Shown: positions 40,801 to 50,075, counted from the stretch's first letter. The stretch: DNA of 64,000 bases from Auanema rhodensis (GCA_964057225.1 OZ059897.1:10416001-10480000), one strand, 5' to 3'. Notes: generated by a model from the letters alone, not told the origin. Numbers and translations are program-made.

Positions 40801-43800
40801 ATTTGGTGACACCTACTAAGCGTTCCCAACAACCTCCTTTCCAAGGAGATAGCGGAGTGTTGTATATCCATTTAATTTTTCTTTGAGCTAATGTGTTTAG
40901 TATGCTACTTTCATTGTAATCCGAGGTTTTTTCAAGGGTTTCTAATATTTTTGAGCTCAGAATAAAGTTTCCTGCGCAGTCACTGCGCATAATTTCTGGA
41001 GTACCTCTGCGTGAAATAAATCTATTAAATGCATTCATAAAGGCAACTGTGGATTGATTGGTGACTACCTCTAAGTGAACCGCTCTAGTTGTCATGCATG
41101 TAAACAGACAAATATGGACTTTAGACCCATTTCGAAGGGTGAAGGGGCCCATAAGATCACACCCTGTTGAAAAGAATGCTCTTGTAAGAATTGTTCTGTC
41201 TTTTGGTAGCGATGGCATATCTGGTAATTCATAAGGATGTGATTGAAATCTTTTACATGTCACACAGTTTTTCAATGTTTGCTTAATGACTCCGGTTATT
41301 TTTGGTATATAGAACTTTTGTCTGAGTTGAATAAGCGTGAAATTTTTGCCTTGATGATTATTATCTTTGTGTATTTTGTTGATCAGTTTTTTAACTATGG
41401 GGTTTGTTTTGAGAAGGAATATAGGGTTTTTTGTCTCTTCGGGAAGAAGAGTATTTTGTAAACGACTTCTTACGCGATAAATGTCCCATGTATCTTTGAA
41501 GAATTTTAAATTTATATTTCTTTGCTGTAGCTCATCGAGGCTCATATTAGATTGGCTGTTACTGATCAAAATTTTTTCAATTATGTTGATGTCTTCAACA
41601 GTATTCGTGTCTGTTGATGTGAGATGTTTTATTTTTTGCAACTTGTTGGCGTCGTTAGGATGGACTTTAAGAAACCATTTTTTGAATAATTTTCCTACGG
41701 TTGTCATTGTTTTGATCACATCATCATAGTTTTCACGAATGTTCCAAATATCATCGGTTGGAAGATTGTCTATAATTATGTGGACCACATTGTGATGCTC
41801 CGATTCTGATTCTGCGTTATTCCTGTTAGAGTTCTTAGGCGAGCCGAATGATGTCAGAGGGTTATGAGCGGAAAGTTTAGTTAACCAATGTGGACCCTTT
41901 ATCCAGTCGGAATCTTGTAGTTTCTCGATGTCTGCACCTCGGGATCCGATGTCTGCAGTATTGTACGAAGTTTGTACATGATGTAATTCTACATTGCAAC
42001 ATACTTGTTTGATTTGGTGTAGCTGTTTATTTATAATGTTTGTTTGATTTTTAATGAACAGTGGGAGGGATTTTAGAGAAATAATCCATGATAGCGCGAT
42101 GTTGCTATCGCTTACAATGTTGACTTTTGCCACTTTCGGGCATATGGTTACAATAGCTAATGCCATTCGTACTGCTAAGCGGATGGCTAATAATTCTAAT
42201 CGAGGAATTGTGGTCTTATTTTTGGGTGCTATGCGCGATTTACCGTTGAGCAGAGAACTAATCTGCTCGTTTGTTTGGAAATATGAACATGCGGCCATGG
42301 CTTGGTTGCTTGCGTCAGCAAAGACCCATAACTGTGTTTTATGTTCAGAGAATTTAAAATATCTTTTCATGGTCAATTGCTGATTGTTAATGTGATTAAT
42401 ATGTTGTTCCCATTGTTTGATATTATCTGATTCAATGGGTTGGTCCCATGATAATTTTGTGTTTATGATTTCTCGCAAGATAAGTTTGAGAGGTAACAGT
42501 AATGGTGCTGCTAATCCAATGGGATCAAATATTGAGTGTAGCTGACTGAGTAGAATTCTCTTGGTGTAACTTGTGTGAGTCGTTGTTATTTTTATTGGGA
42601 TAATGAAGGAGTCGTGTTCTTTATTAAAAGATATGCCAAGTATTTTGGTTGTCATGTTCGGATATCTGTCTTCTTCAGGAAGGTTCTGTATTACTTGTTC
42701 GTCGTTTGACAAGAATTCGCGAACATGCATGTTTATTTCTGTAAATAGTTTTTGGGTTTCTTTACATTTCTTTATAGCTTCTGCTGTTGTATTTGCTGTA
42801 AGAATGATATTGTCAACGTATAAGTTGTTCAGTATTTCCATAGCTAATTGGTTGTCTACTTTTGATTCTAAGAACCATTTTATGCCCATGTTCAATACGC
42901 TGGGGGATGCAGTGATACCGAACGGTAATCTGTTGAATCGAAGGGTTATGATATTATTGTGAGATATTGGGTATTCTTTGTTTTTTATCCAAAAGAATTT
43001 GCATAGATTTTTGTGATTCTCTGTCAGTTGTATTTGTAAAAATGCGGCTTTGATATCGCATGTTATTAATATTGGTCTTGTTCTGCAGGAGATCATGATG
43101 TCGTGTATATATGTGATAAATGATCGTCCTGTGTGTATTATCTCATTCAACGATGGGCTGTCTTTCTGTTTAGCGGAGGCGTCAAAAACGATTCTGAGAG
43201 GGTTAGCCTTGCTGGGCTTCCAAACCCCATGGTGGGGCATATAAAACTCTAAAGGCTTCTGGTGATTGTTGGGAATTTGTTCGACAATGTTATCTTTGAG
43301 GTAACTTTCAATGGTTGTAGTATAGTGTGAGAGCATTTCTGGATTGTGCAGTAACTTTCGCCATAGGGATACGAATCTATGGTACGCGGGCATTTTGTTG
43401 TTTTTAAGATTTTTGAAGTTATTTTTTAACGGGAACGGTGCAATAATACGGTTGTTCTCAATTTTTATATCTTTTGAGTATTCTTCATAGTAATCAATAG
43501 TGCGGTCTGCGTTGGCATTTTCTGTATTGATGCCGATAGAATCCAGTTCAAACAGATTAGTGAGGAGTTCTTTATGAGAGGTTTCTTTTGTTATTTCTTC
43601 TACTGTAGAGCATAATATTACTTCTTGTTGTGTATTATCATCGGGAAGAGGAGCTTCATGTATCATGTGGCCGAATACCGAATTTTTCAATCTCATACGT
43701 GAGGGGAGTTCGGTTTCTTCGTTTAAATGCATGAACAGTTTGTATCTATCCATACCTATCAGTATATCCGGAGTAAATGATTCTCCGTTTGTTTGTGGAT

Positions 43801-44275
43801 TGGCTAATTTTATTTTTCTTGTCTTTATAAATTTCAAGTCTTCTTTAGATAGTTTTGGACAACGTATGGGTGTGGTTAACATGGGTTTGGTGAATAGTTT
43901 TGTTACGATAAGGGATCCACTTGAGGTTCCAATAATTACCTTTACGTCCTGAACTTCGTGCGTTTCGGACAATGCTCCGATACCGTAAAAGGTTTTCTTT
44001 TGAGAACCAAGGATGGGCAATCCTAACTTAGTGGATAAGTCCTTGGATATAAAAGATCTCATGGATCCTTCATCTATGAGCATGCGTACTTGCTCATATT
44101 TTTTACTATTGTGGTTGTATATGTTCGTCATTGCTGTTCGTAATATTACTTGACTTTCTTCAATATTATGGGTGTCGGCAATGTGATTAAGCGATACTGG
44201 TGCATTAAGTGCCTCAGTAGGGATTCGATTATTAGTGTCAGAGTCTTGTTTATATTCTGTTGTTTTTTTATTCAA
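37886..44275 (-). CDS. pol: Element 2 Pol-Env polyprotein (BEL/Pao Pol fused to phlebovirus-Gc-like envelope)
   Basis: 2129 residues, one frame. Aspartic protease motif LIDEGS near D68 (usually DSG or DQG). RT: CDIKAAF (D407), NRLPFG, and YVDN at 486-489, with Asn where YxDD has its second Asp. RNase H: D654, E694, D723, and the BEL motif ADIGSRG. Integrase: H969/H974/C1004/C1007, D1040, D1099, E1151, then a DUF5641-like end at about 1257-1346. After an Asn/Asp/His-rich linker come a short signal/ectodomain/helix unit (1495-1555), a second signal-like helix (1647-1663), and a Cys-rich ectodomain with CPCTFNRFDEIKCRC and SGCYSCGQGA, hallmarks of the phlebovirus G2 fusion proteins of nematode BEL elements, then a membrane anchor at about 2095-2120 and a short tail. 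Complete and uninterrupted. Confidence 0.93.
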   Translation of the reverse strand: MNKKTTEYKQDSDTNNRIPTEALNAPVSLNHIADTHNIEESQVILRTAMTNIYNHNSKKYEQVRMLIDEGSMRSFISKDLSTKLGLPILGSQKKTFYGIGALSETHEVQDVKVIIGTSSGSLIVTKLFTKPMLTTPIRCPKLSKEDLKFIKTRKIKLANPQTNGESFTPDILIGMDRYKLFMHLNEETELPSRMRLKNSVFGHMIHEAPLPDDNTQQEVILCSTVEEITKETSHKELLTNLFELDSIGINTENANADRTIDYYEEYSKDIKIENNRIIAPFPLKNNFKNLKNNKMPAYHRFVSLWRKLLHNPEMLSHYTTTIESYLKDNIVEQIPNNHQKPLEFYMPHHGVWKPSKANPLRIVFDASAKQKDSPSLNEIIHTGRSFITYIHDIMISCRTRPILITCDIKAAFLQIQLTENHKNLCKFFWIKNKEYPISHNNIITLRFNRLPFGITASPSVLNMGIKWFLESKVDNQLAMEILNNLYVDNIILTANTTAEAIKKCKETQKLFTEINMHVREFLSNDEQVIQNLPEEDRYPNMTTKILGISFNKEHDSFIIPIKITTTHTSYTKRILLSQLHSIFDPIGLAAPLLLPLKLILREIINTKLSWDQPIESDNIKQWEQHINHINNQQLTMKRYFKFSEHKTQLWVFADASNQAMAACSYFQTNEQISSLLNGKSRIAPKNKTTIPRLELLAIRLAVRMALAIVTICPKVAKVNIVSDSNIALSWIISLKSLPLFIKNQTNIINKQLHQIKQVCCNVELHHVQTSYNTADIGSRGADIEKLQDSDWIKGPHWLTKLSAHNPLTSFGSPKNSNRNNAESESEHHNVVHIIIDNLPTDDIWNIRENYDDVIKTMTTVGKLFKKWFLKVHPNDANKLQKIKHLTSTDTNTVEDINIIEKILISNSQSNMSLDELQQRNINLKFFKDTWDIYRVRSRLQNTLLPEETKNPIFLLKTNPIVKKLINKIHKDNNHQGKNFTLIQLRQKFYIPKITGVIKQTLKNCVTCKRFQSHPYELPDMPSLPKDRTILTRAFFSTGCDLMGPFTLRNGSKVHICLFTCMTTRAVHLEVVTNQSTVAFMNAFNRFISRRGTPEIMRSDCAGNFILSSKILETLEKTSDYNESSILNTLAQRKIKWIYNTPLSPWKGGCWERLVGVTKSSLKKCFVPSQMSLDDLHTAIVKIEAIINTRPLTHPHPDNLDALPIRPIDFLTSAIKFSLPENNDNTHIFDIHSDIQTIQSTEQALEALQLSEDSASKFWTRFQEEYLTSLKDIFKYKNKRKNHTNLFPHKDEIVIIQNDMSPRGTWKLGRIIETITSSDGNIRSAKVATSNGNIITRSINQLYPLEIRCNTSNNKIIEDNSHIVQENNSSTDRIAHTDTVLDNIHSDHHIEHTDETIHENNNINDSNHNYDIAYESDNSQHDNTYTPETENNEDATNDRPQNKTKQSAVKTAKYTEQDDVTEKEIIKAFPLKMSYATHQRKNKINPKVAADIMKALSLPIIITSTYAEEINSCKDSNMFTTKLIANPHCSPEMATWTVIITIMAVTLIVSCLCRMGYSQYRYKTWSRNTQTMLNIMKLKHKTISKQEDHETDQKITEDHNDTLQLKQTNTQDANIVDHETFQKHIYPILNHTRKPPKFSLFTRGSQTSLPSLLAIILALCIGSCSSCSDVHVQHFVNIRCDDNLACYHEYSQDIIFSPGTKQLCITITHSNHEIGQFKITKLYTEHVCQKNTRYFTRQTTVNILSILRCRHRGSCDGTCETNSLHNKIEELQPYTFPSQSGCFTSSARFYTCPMIWTDPCLFYKIEHIPVTEEVYEVYTCDSWSTQTVFNIETTLLQQKNNYNITLQPYTKNREQLFNITTLSQSQPPPEMYTKLFFSSKENTYITDIHTKGIIQCATEEAALKHFNNCTVSSFCPCTFNRFDEIKCRCDTPTFEKMSNTSDITSPNQNFKTKDNTLSFSTNLDENLVTVDSSLFLNSVIFSNNLPCAPALTKLSGCYSCGQGAFAEFQCLTAEETWISIECQKEVFMIKCSPKVAITKVTMKRENSQIDELCYTTCDNKKIKIIIKGILHHIASIDEINESDSSKGTESKSIDFAPIFKLILSKLGIILIGVAITATMDMWHVHPSCTV

Positions 44276-44338
44276 TAATTCTTCTGTGGTGATCAGTAAA
44301 GCCTGATCTTTTTTAATTGTGGAAGTTTCTTTATCTTT

Positions 44339-44341
44339 TTA
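44339..44341 (-). other. In-frame UAA between Gag and Pol of element 2
   Basis: The minus strand reads ATC TAA AAA GAT. The next 22 codons after the stop and the whole of Pol are open in the Gag frame. There is no ATG at the Pol start (TTG at 44273-44275), so Pol needs readthrough or splicing, or the stop is a mutation. Confidence 0.85.
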
Positions 44342-45718
44342 GATATTTTGTACACTTTTTCTTCCTTGTGAGCACAAGGCGGAATTATGATCTCCTTGGC
44401 AATTGCGACATTTTTGTTTTCTGCATTCCGAACTTTTGTGTTTATCGGAAAAGCAAATCCAACAGATGGCCTTTCCGCGAATGCGGTACCTTCTTTTCTC
44501 TGGTGTTTCAAATGTGGTGCATTGATAAAAACGATGCTCGGATGAGTCGCAAAAGACACATGGCCAAGTTTGGGTTTTCCGTTGTTCTGCAGTGCTGTCT
44601 TTATGTGAAACAGATGTGACATTGTCTTTGTGATTTCGAAACTTTTGTTCATGACTATTTCTTGTTTGTTCTTTTAGAATAAACGAATAGATTTTATGGT
44701 CTACAGCCGCCAGCATTTCTTTAGTAGAATGGTAGTTGTTTGGATGAATTAGAATGTCTTCCACGATGTGGTATGGGAATTTGTTGAGAATCATCGCGGT
44801 ACACATTTCGCGGGATACTGTAGCTCCGGCTGCTTCAATTTGCCTGATAAGTGCCTTGGTTTCTCCAAATGTTTCTTTGCATGCTTTTGCATTATTGCTT
44901 GCAAATCTCAAATTACGTAGTTGTGTTAAAGGAGAGTTGATATCCGACGAATAGTCTCCAAATTCAGAAACTAATGCTTCACGCATGAGCTCATAATTTT
45001 GAGCAGAGGGTTCTATTCCTCTGATTGCTATTTGTGAATTGCCTTTGAGGCTTTCACAGAGTAGGTTTACCTTTTCTAAGGTTGTAAACTGTTCATTATC
45101 ATGAACAAGTCTATCAAAACGGCCCCAGAATGATTTGAAGTTCTCTGGTTTGCCATCAAATGTAGGTAGCGACATCGCTGGTTTTTGGATGCTAGTTTGT
45201 TGGATGTGTAGGAATGACTTGATAATTTCCAGAAATTGATCATTCGATTTGTTTTCTGTTTCATTGTTTTCTGTTGAGCAATTGCTGTTGTGCTCAGATT
45301 CATTCTTATGAAGCGTTTTTCTCAGCTTTCTAAGTATGCGTTCGGCTTTCATGATGTGTTCGTCAAGCTCAATAATGGCGTTTTGAACCTTTTTAATGTT
45401 GGGTTCAAAGTCATCATCGGATGTGAAGGCGATGTACTGTTCGTCTAATGCTTTACGAAGCGTTTTGTCTGATGCTTCGTAAAATTTTTGGAATTTTTTC
45501 TCGTTATCTTGATGATTTTTCAACGATTCTTTGAATTGGTGTTGGACTTTTGTCCAGCGAATGATAAGGCAAGAGAGGGTTTCCTCTTCTTCCTCAGTGT
45601 GGAAGTCGCAATCCACCAGAATACCAGGAAGGTCCTTCACTTCCATCTCGTATCGTGTAAGCAGTTCTCCAAGAAACTGGTTAGATTGTTTGATATGATT
45701 GACAAAAAGGAGTGACAT
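44339..45718 (-). CDS. gag: Element 2 Gag (BEL/Pao type)
   Basis: 459 residues from a true ATG (45716-45718) to UAA. Residues 1-150 are helical, charged and probably coiled coil. A Gag/DUF1759-type region begins near LPTFDGKPENFKSFW and continues to about residue 330. The C-terminus has three zinc-binding clusters: C387-C390-H395-C400, C419-C422-H427-C432 and C437-C440-H444-C449, which would bind genomic RNA as the nucleocapsid. The protein should form the capsid in the cytoplasm. Pol follows in the same frame after the stop. Confidence 0.9.
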   Translation of the reverse strand: MSLLFVNHIKQSNQFLGELLTRYEMEVKDLPGILVDCDFHTEEEEETLSCLIIRWTKVQHQFKESLKNHQDNEKKFQKFYEASDKTLRKALDEQYIAFTSDDDFEPNIKKVQNAIIELDEHIMKAERILRKLRKTLHKNESEHNSNCSTENNETENKSNDQFLEIIKSFLHIQQTSIQKPAMSLPTFDGKPENFKSFWGRFDRLVHDNEQFTTLEKVNLLCESLKGNSQIAIRGIEPSAQNYELMREALVSEFGDYSSDINSPLTQLRNLRFASNNAKACKETFGETKALIRQIEAAGATVSREMCTAMILNKFPYHIVEDILIHPNNYHSTKEMLAAVDHKIYSFILKEQTRNSHEQKFRNHKDNVTSVSHKDSTAEQRKTQTWPCVFCDSSEHRFYQCTTFETPEKRRYRIRGKAICWICFSDKHKSSECRKQKCRNCQGDHNSALCSQGRKSVQNI

Positions 45719-45930
45719 TTTTGTTGTAGATGTAGGAATAATGCTTATATTCCTTTTTTGTTTTCTTTTTTCTTTGTTTGTTTGGTGATCACAGTATATG
45801 TGAACGTAAGGAAATTGAAACCTCTGTTTCTAATTTCAGAGTTTGCTTATTGTTCAAGTCTGTTTGGTGTGACTTGACGTGGACTTATGATCGCCACGAT
45901 TTTTATTAAGTATGTTTTTTGCTCAAACAC

Positions 45931-45991
45931 GCTTGGTTCGAGTTGTATCTCACCTGCCACGCGGGACTTAAAGCGGCTAAGATCTAAACTA
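45931..45991 (+). other. tRNA-Gly(GCC)-like segment adjoining the PBS
   Basis: On the plus strand, 45949-45966 reads CTCACCTGCCACGCGGGA, which differs at one base from the well-known tRNA-Gly(GCC) anticodon arm CTCGCCTGCCACGCGGGA. Upstream GGTTCGAGTTGTA resembles the D arm, and CGGCTA/TAGCCG (45973-45978 and 45989-45994) forms a T-arm-like stem before the PBS. Together with the PBS it spans about 73 nt, close to a whole tRNA. Confidence 0.6.
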
Positions 45992-46003
45992 GCCGATGCA
46001 CCA
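45992..46003 (-). other. Primer-binding site of element 2, tRNA-Gly
   Basis: Minus strand TGGTGCATCGGC, four bases inside the LTR end. It is complementary over 12 nt to the CCA end of a tRNA with acceptor end GCCGATGCA, which fits nematode-type tRNA-Gly(GCC). Confidence 0.8.
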
Positions 46004-46007
46004 ATTT

Positions 46008-46360
46008 GTGGAGTTATACTACAAGTGTATAGTATGGTTGGAAGTAAAACACAGAGCGAATATGTAGAAAAGGGTTTATTGATGAATTAACAAGACAAGC
46101 ACGGAATAAAATCACTGACTGCGAACGTTGAAAATGTAAGACTGATCTCTTCTCGTGGGCGGTCGTCAGCCTGAAACAAAGAGTTAGTCATGCCACATGT
46201 ATAACACAACATGTGGTATGGATAAAAATTACTTAGGAAGTTAGAAGAAAGAAGAAAGAAGAGAGAGAAAGAAGAGAGAGAGAGAGAGAGAACAGGAGAA
46301 ACAAATAAAACAATTGTTGAAGATAAAAAAATTATACAAACTCACTCGCTTATCGCGACA
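46008..46360 (-). repeat. Element 2 5' LTR (353 bp)
   Basis: Same as the 3' LTR except for two substitutions near its inner end (GTGGAGTTATACTAC against GTGGCGTTATACCAC) and a GA tract longer by one dinucleotide. AATAAA (minus) at 46075-46080. Confidence 0.95.
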
Positions 46361-46366
46361 AAGAAT
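46361..46366. repeat. Target-site duplication of element 2, right copy
   Basis: AAGAAT, partner of 36595-36600. Confidence 0.93.
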
Positions 46367-46423
46367 CTTAGTTCATTTCAGTAACAATGAACACAATAAC
46401 TTTGTTTAGTTGTTGTAATATCG

Positions 46424-46495
46424 GCCCAAGTAGTATAGTGGTTAGTACTCCACGTTGTGGCCGTGGCGACACAGGTTCGATTCCTGTCTTGGGCA
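46424..46495 (+). tRNA. tRNA-His: tRNA-His(GTG) R1
   Basis: Consensus. It lies 57 bp beyond the right target-site copy of element 2. Confidence 0.95.
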
Positions 46496-46755
46496 TTTTT
46501 TGTTTTGAAATTAAAATGCTATAAACATATTGCTTGCTTGTCATGTTAGATTTCTTTAATTCAAATACATATTTAAGTTCTAACAATTTTTGATTTAATC
46601 ACGTTCAAACAACTGTATTGTTTTCAAAAATAAAGACATCTTTCAATTTCTGGTCATTGAATTAGAATTTTCATGTTGTCACACAGAAATTGAAGATTCT
46701 TAGTTCAATTCAGTAACAATGAACACACTAACTTTGTTAAGTTGTTGTAATATCG

Positions 46756-46827
46756 GCCCAAGTAATATAGTGGTTAGTACTCCACGTTGTGGCCGTGGCG
46801 ACACAGATTCGATTCCTGTTTTGGGCA
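46756..46827 (+). pseudogene. tRNA-His(GTG) pseudogene R2
   Basis: G10A, G53A, C66T. Confidence 0.8.
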
Positions 46828-47087
46828 TTTTTTGTTTTGAAATTTAAATGCTATAAAATTATTGCTTGCTTGTCATGTTAGATTTCTTTAATTTGAATAC
46901 TTATTCAAGTTATAACAATTTTCGATTTAATCACGTTCAAACAACTGTATTGTTTTCAAAAATAAAGACATCTTTCAATTTCTGTTCATTGAATTAGAAT
47001 TTTCATGTTGTCACACAGAAATTGAAGAATCTTAGTTCAATTCAGTAACAATGAACACACTAACTTTGTTAAGTTGTTGTAATATCG

Positions 47088-47159
47088 GCCCAAGTAGTAT
47101 ACTGGTTAGTACTCCACGTTGTGGCCGTGGCGACACAGATTCGATTCCTGTTTTGGGCA
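47088..47159 (+). pseudogene. tRNA-His(GTG) pseudogene R3
   Basis: G15C (A box), G53A, C66T. Confidence 0.8.
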
Positions 47160-47419
47160 TTTTTTGTTTTGAAATTAAAATGCTATAAACATATTGCTTG
47201 CTTGTCATGTTAGATTTGTTTAATTCAAATACTTATTTAAGTTCCAACAATTTTCGATTAAATCACGTTCATTTAACTGTATTGTTTTCAAAAATAAAGA
47301 CATCTTTCAATTTCTGGTCATTGAATTAGAATTTTCATGTTGTCACACAGAAATTGAAGAATCTTAGTTCATTTCAGTAACAATGAACACACTAATTTCG
47401 TTAAGTTGTTGTAATATCG

Positions 47420-47491
47420 GCCCAAGTAGTATAGTGGTTAGTACTCCACGTTGTGGCCGTGGCGAAACAGATTCGATTCCTGTCTTGGGCA
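47420..47491 (+). pseudogene. tRNA-His(GTG) pseudogene R4
   Basis: C48A, G53A. Confidence 0.7.
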
Positions 47492-47751
47492 TTTTTTGTT
47501 TTGAAATTAAAATGCTATAAACATATTGCTTGCTTGTCATGTTAGATTTGTTTAATTCAAATACTTATTTAAGTTCTATCAATTTTCGATTTAATCACGT
47601 TCAATCAACTGTATTGTTTTCAAAAATAAAGACATCTTTCAATTTCTGGTCATTGAATTAGAATTTTCATGTTGTCACACAGAAATTAAAGAATCTTAGT
47701 TCATTTCAGTAACAATGAACACACTAACTTTGTTAAGTTGTTGTAATATCG

Positions 47752-47823
47752 GCCCAAGTAGTATAGTGGTTAGTACTCCACGTTGTGGCCGTGGCGACAC
47801 AGGTTCGATTCCTGTCTTGGGCA
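47752..47823 (+). tRNA. tRNA-His: tRNA-His(GTG) R5
   Basis: Consensus. Confidence 0.95.
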
Positions 47824-48083
47824 TTTTTTGTTTTGAAATTTAAATGCTATAAAATTATTGCTTGCTTGTCATGTTAGATTTGTTTAATTCAAATACTTAT
47901 TTAAGTTCTAACAATTTTTGATTAAATCACGTTCAATTAACTGTATTGTTTTCAAAAATAAAGACAAAATTCAATTTCTGTTCATTGAATTAGAATTTTC
48001 ATGTTGTCACACAGAAATTGAAGAATCTTAGTTCAATTCAGTAACAACGAACACACTAACTTTGTTAAGTTGTTGTAATATCG

Positions 48084-48155
48084 GCCCAAGTAATATAGTG
48101 GTTAGTACTCCACGTTGTGGCCGTGGCGACACAGATTCGATTCCTGTTTTGGGCA
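48084..48155 (+). pseudogene. tRNA-His(GTG) pseudogene R6
   Basis: G10A, G53A, C66T. Confidence 0.8.
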
Positions 48156-48415
48156 TTTTTTGTTTTGAAATTTAAAAGCTATAAAATTATTGCTTGCTTG
48201 TCATGTTAAATTTCTTTAATTTGAATACTTATTTAAATTCTAACAATTTTTGATTTAATCACGTTCAATTAACTGTATTGTTTTCAAAAATGAAGACATC
48301 TTTCAATTTCTGTTCATTGAATTAGAATTTTCATGTTGTCACACAGAAATTGAAGAATCTTAGTTCAATTCAGTAACATTGAACACACTAACTTTGTTAA
48401 GTTGTTGTAATATCG

Positions 48416-48487
48416 GCCCAAGTAGTATACTGGTTAGTACTCCACGTTGTGGCCGTGGCGACACAGATTCGATTCCTGTCTTGGGCA
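48416..48487 (+). pseudogene. tRNA-His(GTG) pseudogene R7
   Basis: G15C, G53A. Confidence 0.75.
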
Positions 48488-48747
48488 TTTTTTGTTTTGA
48501 AATTAAAATGCTATAAACATATTGCTTGCTTGTCATGTTAGATTTGTTTAATTCAAATACTTATTTAAGTTCTAACAATTTTCGATTTAATCACGTTCAA
48601 TCAACTGTACTGTTTTCAAAAATAAAGACATCTTTCAATTTCTGGTCATTGAATTAGAATTTTCATGTTGTCACACAGAAATTGAAGAATCTTAGTTCAT
48701 TTCAGTAACAATGAACACACTAACTTTGTTAAGTTGTTGTAATATCG

Positions 48748-48819
48748 GCCCAAGTAGTATAGTGGTTAGTACTCCACGTTGTGGCCGTGGCGACACAGGT
48801 TCGATTCCTGTCTTGGGCA
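48748..48819 (+). tRNA. tRNA-His: tRNA-His(GTG) R8
   Basis: Consensus. Confidence 0.95.
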
Positions 48820-49079
48820 TTTTTTGTTTTGAAATTTAAATGCTATAAAATTATTGCTTGCTTGTCATGTTAGATTTGTTTAATTCAAATACTTATTTAA
48901 GTTCCAACAATTTTCGATTAAATCACGTTCATTTAACTGTATTGTTTTCAAAAATAAAGACATCTTTCAATTTCTGGTCATTGAATTAGAATTTTCATGT
49001 TGTCACACAGAAATTGAAGAATCTTAGTTCATTTCAGTAACAATGAACACACTAATTTCGTTAAGTTGTTGTAATATCG

Positions 49080-49151
49080 GCCCAAGTAGTATAGTGGTTA
49101 GTACTCCACGTTGTGGCCGTGGCTAAACAGATTCGATTCCTGTCTTGGGCA
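49080..49151 (+). pseudogene. tRNA-His(GTG) pseudogene R9
   Basis: G45T, C48A, G53A. Confidence 0.75.
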
Positions 49152-49411
49152 TTTTTTGTTTTGAAATTAAAATGCTATAAACATATTGCTTGCTTGTCAT
49201 GTTAGATTTGTTTAATTCAAATACTTATTTAAGTTCTATCAATTTTCGATTTAATCACGTTCAATCAACTGTATTGTTTTCAAAAATAAAGACATCTTTC
49301 AATTTCTGGTCATTGAATTAGAATTTTCATGTTGTCACACAGAAATTGAAGAATCTTAGTTCATTTCAGTAACAATGAACACACTAACTTTGTTAAGTTG
49401 TTGTAATATCG

Positions 49412-49483
49412 GCCCAAGTAGTATAGTGGTTAGTACTCCACGTTGTGGCCGTGGCGACACAGGTTCGATTCCTGTCTTGGGCA
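49412..49483 (+). tRNA. tRNA-His: tRNA-His(GTG) R10
   Basis: Consensus. Confidence 0.95.
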
Positions 49484-49743
49484 TTTTTTGTTTTGAAATT
49501 TAAATGCTATAAAATTATTGCTTGCTTGTCATGTTAGATTTGTTTAATTCAAATACTTATTTAAGTTCTAACAATTTTTGATTTAATCACGTTCAATTAA
49601 CTGTATTGTTTTCAAAAATAAAGACAAAATTCAATTTCTGTTCATTGAATTAGAATTTTCATGTTGTCACACAGAAATTGAAGAATCTTAGTTCAATTCA
49701 GTAACAACGAACACACTAACTTTGTTAAGTTGTTGTAATATCG

Positions 49744-49815
49744 GCCCAAGTAATATAGTGGTTAGTACTCCACGTTGTGGCCGTGGCGACACAGATTCGA
49801 TTCCTGTTTTGGGCA
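49744..49815 (+). pseudogene. tRNA-His(GTG) pseudogene R11
   Basis: G10A, G53A, C66T. Confidence 0.8.
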
Positions 49816-50075
49816 TTTTTTGTTTTGAAATTTAAAAGCTATAAAATTATTGCTTGCTTGTCATGTTAAATTTCTTTAATTTGAATACTTATTTAAATTC
49901 TAACAATTTTTGATTTAATCACGTTCAATTAACTGTATTGTTTTCAAAAATGAAGACATCTTTCAATTTCTGTTCATTGAATTAGAATTTTCATGTTGTC
50001 ACACAGAAATTGAAGAATCTTAGTTCAATTAAGTAACATTGAACACACTAACTTTGTTAAGTTGTTGTAATATCG

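Larger units (their letters stand above)
45719..46007 (-). other. Element 2 leader
   Basis: 289 bp between Gag and the 5' LTR. It holds the PBS and tRNA-Gly-like segment; no other feature recognised. Confidence 0.7.
36601..46360 (-). mobile_element. Element 2: BEL/Pao LTR retroelement with phlebovirus-like envelope
   Basis: A 9,760-bp insertion flanked by AAGAAT on both sides. Order on the minus strand: 5' LTR, PBS (tRNA-Gly), leader, Gag, in-frame UAA, Pol-Env, ORF3, short polypurine tract, 3' LTR. The tRNA spacing 36326 to 46424 minus 9,766 bp (element plus 6-bp duplication) is exactly 332 bp. The LTRs differ by two substitutions and one GA dinucleotide, so the insertion is recent. It lies 57 bp upstream of tRNA R1 and 203 bp downstream of M17. 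Confidence 0.96.

Noticed and set aside
44293..44652. 119-codon minus-strand frame over the Gag end of element 2
   Set aside because: Other-frame shadow of the zinc-cluster region. A Gag-Pol frameshift is unnecessary because Gag and Pol are in the same frame.
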